From Leuctra nigra (lineage: Eukaryota > Arthropoda > Insecta > Plecoptera > Leuctridae): DNA of 64,000 nucleotides. Positions 11,901 to 21,885 of the stretch are shown piece after piece. Each line of letters opens with the position of its first letter. The first letter of the stretch is position 1. Location: NCBI GenBank assembly GCA_934045905.1, contig OW203764.1, positions 32,653,629-32,717,628 on the forward strand. The letters are read 5' to 3'. A program made the position numbers and the translations under genes. The notes beneath the pieces were generated by a model. That model had not been told where the DNA came from. It saw nothing but the letters and a program-made list of their open reading frames with translations, and searched no databases.

Positions 11901-14900
11901 ATCGTTTTTGAACGGGATCCCGTGATTGGTTCAAATTTATAAAAAATTATCTTTCGATTGGTTTGTTTGATCAATTTGAAATTTTGACAAGTCATTACCA
12001 CTAACATTTTACCCAATCATACAAAGTTTCAGCCAAATCCTCCCATTGGTTAAAATTTAAAACCATCTTTACTGTGATTTTTGAAATTTAAACTAGAACC
12101 GTTTGACCGATCAACTTAAAACTTTGCATGGTCATTGGGACCAACATTATCTGTGTTTTTGACAATTTTCAGACAAATCTGTGTTTAAATCCAAAATATA
12201 TTGACATTTTACGGACATTTTGCTTGTTGCTATGGATCACGGCAACATTGAAGCCTCAGTTCCAATGTTCCAAGGTAGTTAGAACAGAAACTTTCAAACG
12301 CATAATTATAACACTAACAATCAACAGATCGATCTGATATTGTGTAAACATACTTATATCATATGAGTGGTCCCAGGAGGCCAAGTCTTGAAACCTACGC
12401 TTTCAGGACGCAAACGCTCTAGGACGTCAACAAGTCCCATTTACTGTAAGAATGGCGACCTTGAAATCTACTGTCAACTGTTTAGCTATTCATTTTGAAT
12501 AAGGTTTTAACGTTTAATGACTGTATAACATCTGAAATAATAATTATAATGTTAATAAATTGTTTCCAATAGATTGCTGGATGACAATCAAATAAGTGAC
12601 TTAAATTAATGATTCAATGTCGATCACTCTTACAGTGAATGGGACTTTATGACGTCCGAGAGCGTTTGCGTCCTGAAAGCGTAAGTTTCAAGACTTGGCC
12701 TCCAGGTATAATTTTTGAACAAGATCCTGTGATTTTTGAAAATTAACAAGGAACCATTCAATCATAAAGGTTCAGGTTCAATCGATCAACTTAAAACTTT
12801 ACATGCTTATTGAGACCAATATTTTTGGAATTTTTGAAGATTTTCATACCAGTCTGTGACGAAATTAAAGAATTATTGGCTTTAAATGACATTTTCAATA
12901 TTCAGAATTTCGGTTCGATGTGTTGCGCATATCCGTGCTCGCTCATCAACGCGTTACACAGAGCGTGTTCCTAGTTAACATTTTACGGTCATTTTGCAAG
13001 TTGGCTGTCAAATTACTTGAGGGAAATTTAAAATATTTTATCAGTGCCTCTTCGACGCTTCAGTTCCAAGGTCTTTAGCAGAAACTTTCAAACGCATATG
13101 AATTCTCATGCAATATGAAGGCTCTAACTGAACATGTGACCGTTTAACAGATCGATCTGAAGTTTTGTATTCACTTCACACTATGTATCATATGAGTCAC
13201 GAGTGGTTCCAGGTAGGGTCAATCGGGGTAAGTGTGGCCACTTTTTTTTATAATTTCAGTTTTAAATCACTGCAGCAGCTCAAAGTTACACGCTAAAAAT
13301 GTGAAAAAAATCTTACAAGTTACATGCGTTACCAAATGATTCTGCAAACTTAAAAAATGCAGTATAACTACTGATGAGTGATGAGTAATGTAAATTCTAG
13401 AACATGTATTTTGCCGGCTACACTTTCCCTTGAAATTGGGGTAAGTGTGGCCGCTATGTGGGAAAGTGTGGCCTTTGGTAATTTTTCAATGTACCTTAAT
13501 TCATATTTTTTAATGAAGTGAATTGTGGTCATGTTTGAAATACCAATGACTAAATAAGAAAATGCATTTTTGCCCAAAAGTTGTAGTATAAATTTAGTTT
13601 TTCAGCAATAATCATATGTTGGGTTTTTATGAACTTTCAATTTAGGCACTCTGTGAGGCTTCAATCTGCCTAATGTAGGTAGGTAATAAATTACAGTTTG
13701 AATTTATGGATCCTTGCAATAGAGGGGACAACCCCATGCCTAAATTAATGCACCAATTATAAATTATAAAAAGTACAGTCATGTCTTCTCATGTCATGAA
13801 TCCTGGAATAGTCATGCATTGCAAGAATGCTGACTTAGTATGCATGTGGTAGGCTCGGGGTTCTAATCTCCATGAAAGAAATATATTTTTTTTTGTAGGA
13901 AATGTACTGTTTCTTTAAATAAAGTCTTCGGGCTTATTGTATTAAATACCCAGTTACAATATTGAACTGACTTTGATTGTACCACTGTGCGTACACTAGT
14001 GTCCGGGATTTAAATTTTTTGTAACATTACTGGGCACCTAGAATCTGAGCCAATGCTTCTGGATGAGGGGTTTCTCATTCTTTGGTTGATATTTAATTGG
14101 ATAATATGATCAGATAAAATAATGGTCCACATCAGTCATTGAAATCACACAAAATAGTGTGGCCACACTTTCCCATACTTTGTGGCCACACTTACCCCAG
14201 GTCTATTTTTTGAGGGGGGAAGTGTGGCCCCCAATTATTTCAGACTAATAATGAAAATTATTAAATAATTAATTGATAATATTGTTGATTACATGTATAA
14301 GCATCTATATTTAAGCAAGATAATTTATTTTTATGTTTTATTGCCTTCAGTCCACAGCCTTCTCGACAGTCACTTCGTTCTCTGGGTAGCTGCCTGCCGA
14401 CCGCCGATGCAAACTATGACGTCATCGGGTTCTTGCACGCTCGGGAGCGCTACTCCCGGCGGGGTGGCAATAAAATGTACTATTGGTTAGTTCATTTTAT
14501 TGCCACCCAGCCTGGAGTAGCGCTCCCGAGCGTGCAAGAACCCGATGACGTCATAGTTTGCATCGGCGGTCGGCAGGCAGCTACCCAGAGAACGAAGTGA
14601 CTGTCGAGAAGGCTGTGCTTCAGTCAAATTGGAAACATACGAAGTCGAAATAGTGTTTTTAATTTGAAAGAATGCTCCACAATATGAGATCTTAACTGTT
14701 CAAAATTTTTATAATTCATATTTTTTTTTAGTTCTATCAAGACTGTTTAACTATAACTATATAAGTATATATATAAGCGTTGGCGCTGATAACCTTGCTG
14801 TTGAGCGCCATAAACCATAATATCTATCTATATAAGCGTCTGTTCAACTATAGCTAAATATTCATCCTGCAATATTGCTCCATTATCATCTTGAATTCCT

Positions 14901-17900
14901 ATAATGTCATCATTACCGTATTACCGTATTACTAGAGATGCGAGTCGGAAAATTTTCCGGAAAATTTTTCTGGCTTATTTTTCCGGAAAAATTACTGTAT
15001 TGTTTTTTTTTGTATTCTGTAAAATAAATGTGGTGCAAATAATTTTCAACGGTTTGAAGGCCTTTGCTTGAATATTTACCTCAGCAGAAAAGTTACAAAC
15101 TGCATATTTCAAATATCCCGCCAATACTGAACAAAGGCAAGGCATTCACCAATGATAATAATGTTGTCTAAATGTTGAACATTAAAATAATCAATTGAAG
15201 GGCTGTACTGCAATACTGATCATATTATTGAAAGGTATGATAACATCAAAAACATAGTGGAAAGTGAAAATATCGTTTACCAAAACAATTGTAGGACCCA
15301 CAAAATTTTCTAGAAAATATTCCGATTTAAAATTTTCCGGAAAATTAACATCTCTACGTATTACTAGGTATTTTTTTGAATATATTTACTTGTTGTATTA
15401 GTAATTCCATTAGTATGAGCAGGTCACCTATGTATATTCCAATTATTATGAAATATTATTCTTATCTTAGGTCTCTATCTGTTGACTGGTAGTAACACAA
15501 TGTTTGTACTAATAATAATAAATATAACACATTAACAACCAAGCATCATGAACATGATGTATTTTTCAGTGTACTGTATTGTATTTAGGTTAGGTATGGA
15601 TTTTATTTTTAATAAAATATAATTTGCTATCTGGAAATATAAAAATATCTAGATCACCTAATATGCTCATGTGAATGATAGTAGTACCCTATACAATGTC
15701 TATGGTAGTACATAAAGAATATTTTACTAGGAAAACGCTCTGTGTAACGCGTTGATGAGCGAGCACGGACACGCGCAACACCTCGAACCGAAATTATGTC
15801 TATCAAAAATATCATTAAAAGCCAATAATTCTTGAAATTCGTCAGTCTTGTAGGTATAAAAATCTCCAAATATTCCTAAAGTATTAGTCCCAATAGCCAT
15901 GCAAAGTTTTAAGTTGATCGATTGAACCTTTATGATTAAAATGTTCCTTGTTAAAATTCAAAAATCATAGGATATATTAAGAAAAAATATACCTGGGACC
16001 ACTCATATGATAAAAGTGTGTGAACTTACACAATATTAGACGATCTGTTGAACGGTCATATCAGTTTCATACGTTTGAAAGTTTCTGCTCTAACTACCTT
16101 GGAACTATAAAAGTCGAAGAAGCCGTGATCAACATTTTCGAGAAATTTGACAGATAACATGCAAAATGTCAGTAAAATGTCAATAACTTTTGGATTTAAA
16201 CACAGATAAGTCTGAAAATTGTCAAAAATACAGATAATGTTGGTCCCAATGACCATGCAAAGTTTTAAGTTGATCGGTCGTATGGTTCTAGTTTAAATTT
16301 CAAAAATCATATGAAAGATTTTTTTAAATTTTAACCAATGGGAGGATTTGGCTGAAACTTTGTATGATTGGGTAAAATGTTAGTGGTAATGACTTGTCAA
16401 AATTTCAAATTGATAAAACAAACCAATCAAAAGATAATTTTTTTTAAATTTGAACCAATCACGGGATCCCGTTCAAAAACGATCCCAGGGACCGCATAGA
16501 GTACGTTAGTATGTGTACAAAATTTCAGATTGATTGCTTGAGCGGTTTGACCTGGGGTGTGACTACAAAAAAAAAAAAAAAAAAAAAACACACAGAGAAA
16601 GTGCCATAAGAGTACCGTGGTGACGCTCGCTATGCTCGCTCAATTATAATTAGGTAATTACGTGTTTTTTTTATAATTTTAAAAAATAATTGATATTTTT
16701 TATGAACTATGTATTGCAAAATATTATCAAGCACTTGACCTATTGCATGAACTGTGTCTCTTCCGGCTCTTCCACACAATTATTCAAGGTCTGTGGATGC
16801 GTAATATTTGGCATTGAATATGGCATTGATATTTCTTTGTTTTGAATTTCGTTCGTTATGAAAATTGATTTTCGTAACTTCCTTTATTATCTTCAATGGG
16901 TTATCAACTAATTGCAAAACTTAAAATAGACTACTACCTACCACATGCTATAGTCTAGATGTAAACACCAGTCTATTAATAGTATTTGTGTTACTCTTCC
17001 ACCCATTTATGGAAATTAATTGTAATTGTGTGTCTAGAAATATATTATATGGATGGAAAAGAATCTGAATAGAATAAATAAAATTGATGATAATTAAGGG
17101 AGCATTACTGCGATACTCTTATGCCACTTTCTCTGTTTCTTTTTGTTTGCTAATTTGTGTTCTTTCCTGCATTGCACTGGTCACACCAGCCAACATTTTG
17201 GACTAGCACTCTATGTCCTCCAGCAAACAATTAGATTAGAGACTTAATTGTTGTACGTATAATAGCCTTATAGGTACCGAGTATGTACAATTTTTTAGCA
17301 AAATTCTTGAGCCACGATTTGAGCAAGCTCAAATTCTAACAAGATGTTTTTGTAAACAGCATACCACACTATAATAGTACCAACTAGTATGTACCAAAAA
17401 GGAAGTAGACAATTCAATCTGGGCAATTGGCCCCATTGTTATGCCGAGCCTTCTCTTGGGTTGAGCTCGCTATGGGGTTCATAAAATACCGGTTTTTCAA
17501 GAAAATCCCAATCCACAGATCGGATGCGGTTCACTTTAGACCGTTTTTGCGTTTTCCGTTTTTTCTTACCGTCCAATCACAAATCCAGAAACCGCTCAAG
17601 GGATATTTGCGATTGGTTAGGTAATAGAAAAAACGCAAAAACGATCTATGTGGACCTGGCTAGAGTGTCACATGAAGGTGTTTTGTATCAACAATTTATC
17701 CGGTCTTGAACATTTTCAGTCGAATGGTAATTATTCTTATTTTGACAAACTTTTGAACTTTGTTTAATAGAAAGACTAAAGAGGCTCGCTTATCAATGCA
17801 AGTTATAATGATAATTTTTCTAACTATTTTCTGGTTCGAATTATTTCATGACTTAAAAGACTGCATACTTACAATGATACGAACGTCGTGAGAGGCCGTA

Positions 17901-19023
17901 CGACCGTGTACTGCAGTATCCCGTGCTTGCACATGTGAATCAGGTCCCTGTTCGTCGAGTTCTCCCATTCGCCGAGGCAGCAGAACGGGAAGAAGTGTCG
18001 CAGGGCTTGGTTGTCGTCCAGCGAGTCGTCCATGTCCGTCTCCGAGTTGAGATAGTTGAGAAGATACATCATGAAGTTGTAGATTACGTACGCCTCGTAG
18101 CATTCTCGTAAACTGTCCATGTAGATTGATTGATCGGGAAATACGAGTCCCAACCACTGGCAAAGATAAACAAGTGTTAGGTAAATCATCAATTCATATT
18201 TTAAATAGTCTTGCTTGAATCAGCAATTAACTTACCGCATTGACAGCGTATATGGGCACCATCCATAATACTCTGAAAATGAATAATACATTTAATTATA
18301 GCCTGTTGTTCACTTGTACTGTGTATTAATACTGCTCTCTTCCACTAGGTACCTATAGATGAAACGAATGGAAATAGTCCAGCAATACTTTGATCAACAG
18401 GTTTTCTTTCTGTTCCTACTTCAATCTTGCAATGACAAACTTTCTTGACAAACAGGCTTGAAGGTAATTTGATTTTCTTTCATGCCTGGCTTCATTCCAA
18501 GGTCATCTGGCTTGTCAAGAAAGATTGCTGCAAGTTTGATCGAGTATGGCTGCGCCAATTACATCGCCAATGTCAATTTGAATACGTCTTAACTCCGTCC
18601 TGTTATTACCTTGCATTGCATTACAATATTTTGTTGTTCTTAGAGACACAATTATCACAGCAAAGATTGTGTCATTGGCGAAGAGACGTTTGTGTACACA
18701 GGATTGTGCAATTAAGTGGCACAAAACACCAAATTAGTAAATACGCTTGAAGCAAGTGTCAACACTCACCTGATGATATGTTTCTGCAATCGGGGTTTTG
18801 TATAGTGAACCATGTGCTGAGTTATACCCCAAAATGAAATAGGCAATGCCATCATAACAAATACACCACCAATAAGAGCTATTTGATCCCTTTTGCTCAA
18901 GCCATTGTTGATAGCATTCGTAACAAGTATTGGTAGAATTACAATTATTATCAATCCATACACAGTCATAACGACTGGTCGAATCCAAAGCCTCCATCTA
19001 TATATCAAATTTAAGTTACACAT
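5751..19023 (-). CDS. TMEM184C: TMEM184C-like seven-helix membrane protein (six exons)
   Basis: The exons are 19023-18770, 18272-18236, 18156-17873, 8943-8737, 7192-6918 and 5971-5751. They sum to 1278 nt with every splice phase agreeing, giving 425 residues plus stop; human TMEM184C is about 440. Family landmarks run in order: WIRPVV and HMVHYTKPRLQKHIIR near the N-terminus, VLWMVPIYAVNAW, SLRECYEAYVIYNFM, HGILQYTVVRPLTTFV, FVAMYCLVFFYR, PKFLCIKAVVFFSF, LQDFLICIEMFLAAVVHHY, and AMWDVSDVQRDL. A polar Ser/Asp-rich cytosolic tail follows. The family is related to organic-solute transporter alpha and sits in endomembranes; its biochemical role is poorly known. The start at 19023 has A at -3 and places WIRP at residues 13-16, as in the human protein. 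A possible AG acceptor at 18998-18999 leaves an alternative with a further upstream exon. Intron 3 is 8.9 kb and full of transposons. Confidence 0.93.
6918..7192 (-). CDS. TMEM184C: TMEM184C exon 5
   Basis: The acceptor is TGTTCTCAG and the donor is TCAG|GTACGT. It encodes QGVLIAILVYTGVIG, the helix around CIEMFLAAVVHHY, and AMWDVSDVQRDLKEHLG. GC content is strongly raised compared with the flanking introns. Confidence 0.93.
7389..7957. mobile_element. PIF/Harbinger-like MITE in TMEM184C intron 5 side
   Basis: This 569-bp element lies between exons 5 and 4. It has about 40-bp near-perfect terminal inverted repeats beginning AGGCCCATGCACAATTGACA and is flanked by TAA on both sides (7386-7388, 7958-7960). 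A 3-bp TWA duplication and such termini fit the PIF/Harbinger superfamily. Subterminal regions are runs of degenerate GCGGGTTGCG units repeated inward from both ends. It encodes nothing. Confidence 0.75.
8003..8465. mobile_element. hAT-like MITE
   Basis: This 463-bp element begins CAGGTCAGGGACGG and ends CACCAGCCCTG. It is flanked by an 8-bp duplication, CAATCACT at 7995-8002 and CGATCACT at 8466-8473 (7 of 8 match). The CAGG...CCCTG ends and 8-bp duplication fit hAT elements. It sits in the intron between TMEM184C exons 5 and 4. Confidence 0.6.
8737..8943 (-). CDS. TMEM184C: TMEM184C exon 4
   Basis: The acceptor is TTGTCTTCAG and the donor is CTT|GTAAGT. It encodes VCELNGVYMEGEFR through KFLCIKAVVFFSF. 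It lies 8.9 kb downstream of exon 3, across the repeat-filled intron. Confidence 0.92.
9054..9200 (+). repeat. Family A repeat, 5' part only
   Basis: It starts TTGAGCGAGC and carries the family's CTTTCTCTGTGTGTTTG and 'cttaaccgttcaa' blocks. It breaks after CATATGAG, where a non-LTR 3' fragment begins. Confidence 0.65.
9203..10039 (+). mobile_element. 5'-truncated RTE-like non-LTR retrotransposon
   Basis: This is a 3'-terminal fragment of a non-LTR element. It covers the end of the reverse-transcriptase ORF and a short 3' UTR ending in ATT repeats (AGATTATTATT at 10031-10041) just before a family A copy. 5' truncation of this kind is the normal product of target-primed reverse transcription. 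It lies antisense inside TMEM184C intron 3. Confidence 0.7.
9233..9961 (+). pseudogene. Reverse transcriptase C-terminal fragment
   Basis: An open frame of 242 codons continues in frame upstream to about 9206. It matches the thumb and C-terminal region of RTE-like reverse transcriptases: MRISQEKSETLVM, FKYLGSWLTKDG, YFLPILTYGSVTWA, RERLRWFGHMKRM and RRVGRPREKW. The palm with the catalytic YADD is missing, so it cannot work as a polymerase. Such fragments are often mislabelled as craniofacial development protein-like host genes. The tail is very rich in Glu, Lys and Trp. Confidence 0.8.
10040..11150 (+). repeat. Family A repeat interrupted by a TTAA MITE
   Basis: It starts TTGAGCGAGCGTAGCGAGCG, passes a T-rich tract, and carries the usual internal blocks. 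The MITE at 10439-10967 is inserted at GATCAACTTAA; the repeat resumes with AAACTTCGCGTGGTCATTGG. It fades after the CCTGTAGAGCAG block and lacks the 3' terminus. Uninterrupted copies elsewhere confirm the insertion site. Confidence 0.8.
10439..10967 (+). mobile_element. TTAA-flanked MITE, copy 3 (full length)
   Basis: This 529-bp element lies between TTAA at 10435-10438 and 10968-10971. Ends are GGTGATACTAGCGCTCGGCC and, inverted, GGTGCTGCAAGCGCGAGCGA. The empty site is seen in other family A copies as GATCAACTTAAAACTTTG, proving insertion with a TTAA duplication. Sequence is very close to copy 2 at 564. Confidence 0.88.
11500..11596 (+). repeat. Family A repeat, 3' terminal fragment
   Basis: It contains GTGCTCGCTCATCAACGCG followed by GAGCGTTTTCCTAGT, the family's 3' end. 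A second partial copy (internal blocks only) follows at about 11620-11745. Confidence 0.65.
11749..12975 (+). repeat. Family A repeat, full length with nested MITE
   Basis: It runs from TTGAGCGAGCG to GTGTTCCTAGT. Within it the core GATCRAYYTRAAAYTTTG recurs about every 110-220 bp (near 11850, 11970, 12110, 12330). A 324-bp MITE interrupts it at 12378-12701. More family A sequence (12976-13215) follows. Confidence 0.8.
12378..12701. mobile_element. Long-arm inverted-repeat MITE with 5-bp duplication
   Basis: Arms of about 75-80 bp begin AGGCCAAGTCTTGAAAC at both ends. The flanks are CCAGG at 12373-12377 and 12702-12706. The uninterrupted family A sequence reads GTCCCAGGTATAA at this point, so CCAGG is a genuine 5-bp target duplication. 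The interior is short and AT-rich. Confidence 0.8.
13216..14240. mobile_element. Repeat with GGGGTAAGTGTGGCC inverted ends
   Basis: GGGGTAAGTGTGGCCAC occurs near the left edge (13224) and at 13439, and inverted as GTGGCCACACTTACCCC near 14190. Further GGGAAAGTGTGGCC variants lie at both ends. A tRNA-like B-box stretch (about 13850-13875) sits inside. It interrupts a family A fragment at GGTTCCAGGTA. Exact ends and target duplication were not resolved. Confidence 0.45.
14353..14617. mobile_element. Near-perfect 265-bp hairpin (foldback MITE)
   Basis: Two 125-bp arms (14353-14477, 14493-14617) are complementary with about two mismatches and are separated by a 15-nt loop. The arms begin CACAGCCTTCTCGAC. 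A perfect 8-bp duplication CTTCAGTC flanks it (14345-14352, 14618-14625), showing that it moved as a unit. The arms are GC-rich in an AT-rich intron and contain TGACGTCA. It lies in TMEM184C intron 3 and would be transcribed as a long RNA hairpin. Confidence 0.9.
14933..15356. mobile_element. hAT-like MITE
   Basis: This 424-bp element begins TAGAGATG and ends CATCTCTA, flanked by a perfect 8-bp duplication CGTATTAC (14925-14932, 15357-15364). Subterminal runs of GGAAAATTTTCCGG occur at both ends. Ends and duplication fit hAT. No coding capacity. Confidence 0.85.
15726..16643 (-). repeat. Family A repeat, full length, minus
   Basis: Both family ends are present: ACTAGGAAAACGCTC at the left and GCTCGCTCAA at the right. 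An A-rich tract at 16566-16588 is the complement of the T-rich tract of + copies. The family's internal blocks are in order. Confidence 0.85.
17097..17220 (+). repeat. Family A repeat, 5' fragment
   Basis: It carries the block ACTCTTATGCCACTTTCTCTG and the T-rich region, then diverges. A small inverted repeat (17537-17571 against 17618-17646, arms around CCGTTTTTGCGTTTT) lies between this and TMEM184C exon 3. Confidence 0.5.
17873..18156 (-). CDS. TMEM184C: TMEM184C exon 3
   Basis: The acceptor is TATCTTTGCCAG and the donor is TT|GTAAGT. It encodes WLGLVFPDQ through TTFVS, including the family signature RECYEAYVIYNF and the QYTVVRP block. Confidence 0.93.
18236..18272 (-). CDS. TMEM184C: TMEM184C exon 2 (37-bp micro-exon)
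   Basis: The acceptor is TTCATTTTCAG and the donor is GCG|GTAAGT. It encodes VLWMVPIYAVNA, one of the most conserved blocks of the family. It is too short for ORF scanning and was found by bridging exons 1 and 3. Confidence 0.92.
18770..19023 (-). CDS. TMEM184C: TMEM184C exon 1
   Basis: The start codon is at 19021-19023 and the donor is CAG|GTGAGT. It encodes the N-terminus and the first two membrane helices (VVMTVYGLIIIVILPIL and the GGVFVMMALPISFWGI segment). It leaves in phase 2. Confidence 0.88.
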
Positions 19024-21049
19024 GTTTAAATTAGTTGTTACACATTAAAATAAAAGAGGTACTGAATGATTCATGACTGTCACAACTCACAACTAGCTGA
19101 TACACACAAGTTTTGACATTGACATTAATCACCACTTCCACCTGGCTCAGGCTCGTGCATTCTGCACTGATTTATGAAGTGCTGCCCCGTAGCGACAGAC
19201 AAGTAAACTAATGAGAGTAGCGCGAAAATTCAAAATAATATTTTTACTCTATACTTCTAAAGGTAAATAGTTTTATGGTACCTACCTAGGTATTATTCTT
19301 TAATAATTACTTTAAATTTCAGTTTACCCAACTCTCATTCCCTCTCTGGTTCAATCTTACTCCAACATCTCTCATATATCCATCCCATTGACATTACACA
19401 TGAGTTTACTTTGCATTTTTTCCAGAATTTAGTTCAGCAAACAATTATCTTACCGAAGAGTAAAGAGCAGACCTCAGCATCGTTAATCAACGTATACCAT
19501 GCCGCATGAATTATATGCTGGAATCAGCCATGCGTCCACACCGCTGGTCAGCAAGCTCTGACACGAAATATGACCCCGAACACAATAATCAGCACCGATT
19601 AAAAGCCGGCGGTATAATTCACTTCTCGCCCATTGAGTGCGTTTATTACCGGTGATAACTGATAAGTCGAAATATTGCATTACAAAATGTTTGGGGCAAT
19701 AAATTTTGGCTTATTGGGGTGACTGGCTTGGAATACTGCTGATATGGCTTGTTAACAAATGGGGGGGGGGGATTTGTGGAGTTAGCATAACAGATTTTTG
19801 GAACAAGTAACAAATTGCGCAAGCTAATTTCCAGTATTTTAATAAGAAACTAAAATAACGCGTGTCACAGAGAAAATGGATACAGAAAGTGAATTGGATT
19901 ATAAGTATCTGATATTTTTTAGCTGATGACTGGAAATTTAAACGATTATATACGTCACTGGCAAAGAACAGGCAGCTTTATTTATTCGTGGACAGAAATA
20001 AAATCTATTCGGAAGGGTAACCTAACACATTTTAACCTACAACCCAAATGTCAGTCATGGTTCGAAATCATCTTTTGAATATTTTAGTCTCTACACTATT
20101 ATCAATTATCATCAAGAGGTTATGAGAACAAAAATGTATCCAAAATTAGATTTACCTATACAGACTGTGTAAATACTAAATTAAAGTTTCCTACTTCTTA
20201 TACCTTTTTTTATCAGTTCCATGTTATCCAAAACAAGATGGGTCATGGGGTGGGGTCAATGACTAGGTACCAATATTGTCTTGGATCTCATGCCATGGAC
20301 GTCGCTCCTCTTCCACTCTCTTTTCTTCTTCTGCTGATTCTTTGACTTCTCCTCCTTCCTCATTATCATTTCTTTCAACAAATCCCTCTATCTATCTTTC
20401 TGTCTCTCACCCCTTCTTCTCCCCTGATCCCCATGTCTCCCTCTTTCTTCCACAGACAGCCGCCTCCACTCCACTCCACTCTTCTCGGTTTCCCTGCCTT
20501 TCTCCTTTTCTACCCACGCTTCTTTCTTACTTCCTTTCTTGTCCCGACCCTTGCAATCTCCAAATCAACCTCCTTTCCTAGTTTGAAACAAATAGTCTCC
20601 ACCTCAGATCTTTCCTTATCTTGTCCAATTTCGTTACTCCTGTCACACTTCTGAGAAACTTCATTTCGCCGACTGCATTTTCAGTTCTACTTTACACCCC
20701 ATTTATTCAGCAATACTTTCACCTGGGGGCCACCCTCACATTAAAACCTACTCGAGCCGCCACTGGATGTCCATCGCGCTTCGAGAACCGACAAACCAAA
20801 GTTCATTCTGTTGCGACTGTATAGTTGAGATGCAGTGGAGGCCGATGGAAAAGAAGTGCGTCACTCCCTCCTCCACCCCCGCTCCATTGCTCGACGTCGG
20901 TTTAATTAAGAAACTTGTCGCAATGTTGATTATACTTTCCTTGCAGTGTTGTCACATCTCCACTCCCTACTTCCGCATAACAAATCTGGCAACAAGACAA
21001 CTCATAACCTTGTTTGTGTCAATGTAACTCCATGCAAGTTGGCTCAAGC
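19024..21049. other. TMEM184C 5' flank and non-coding DNA
   Basis: Upstream of the TMEM184C start no clear TATA box or initiator was recognised. A G run occurs near 19762 and a pyrimidine-rich tract of low complexity at about 20285-20600. No supported gene is seen. Confidence 0.4.
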
Positions 21050-21215
21050 AGGCTTGCACTCCAGGTTCGATTTCCGCGGCCGGCTTTCTTGACTGTGCTT
21101 TGTACGTGTTTATCTCAGTCGAGAGGCAAGTGTTGGGAAGGTTCCCGACTCTACGACCACGACCGACTCCTTCCCACCATCCCCTATCATCATCATTCAT
21201 CGTACACCACTAAAA
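21050..21215 (+). repeat. tRNA-derived SINE, degraded copy
   Basis: It contains CAGGTTCGATTTCC (B-box region), CAGTCGAGAGGCAAGTG, GGGAAGGTTC, CCACGACCGACTCCTTCCCA and ATCATCATCATTC in the same order as the SINEs at 59471-59747 and 42655-43380. The A-box part is lost. Confidence 0.65.
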
Positions 21216-21885
21216 TAAATTATATAATTATTCTGCACCTTGTTGGTACCACGAGCAAGAGAACAGGACCGAATTTTGTTCCAAATGTCCGTCTAAGTTG
21301 AAACTGAATATTTTGAATATTACCAGATGTCGACGTAACTCCTAAACGTCCTTCTTAATCAAGTCGAACAAAGAATCTCTTAGCAATATTGTTGGTTACT
21401 GACTTTAAATGTATACTCGAAGTAAAACAATTAGCGTCTACTGCCAATTTATCATCGAACTTACCTACTTTGTAGGCTGGAAATGTGACTGACGATTTTC
21501 CTCAAACAGCAAATAGAAAAAGTTTCACGGGACTGAAACTAGTTTGAAAACAAAATATTGTCAACAAAACGAAGTGTTGTTTTTAATAGGCAACATAATT
21601 AGATGTTTTCTTGTAGGTTGTGGCGAGGGTTGTTACTGGCTAGGGAGGTGTTGACATGATCCGAAGAGACAACCCTTGTTACCGTTCTAATCTCCAGCAG
21701 TCACCCGCACTCTGTCACATTGCCAACCCACCGGGAAACACCCCCCCCCCCCCCCACACCGCGGGGGAAGATGCGGCGGCTTCCCGTGCACGAACCTCGA
21801 GTTTGACGCACAATTTAAATCCTATAATCTAAATATTGGTGTAAAATTAGTTTTTACAGCCTCTATTTAGCCTCCAAGATCACGT

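Noticed and set aside
15726..15800. Hammerhead-like TTGATGAGCGAG at the family A end
   Set aside because: The first core base is U instead of C, stem II does not pair beyond one base pair, and the GAAA partner is not correctly placed. A self-cleaving ribozyme is not supported.
18734..18997. ATG at 18997 as the start of an 87-codon protein
   Set aside because: It is out of frame with the conserved TMEM184C reading; the frame starting at 19023 matches the family.
20276..20654. Overlapping Ser/Pro/Leu-rich ORFs
   Set aside because: They follow a pyrimidine-rich low-complexity tract and have no domain, splice or start support.
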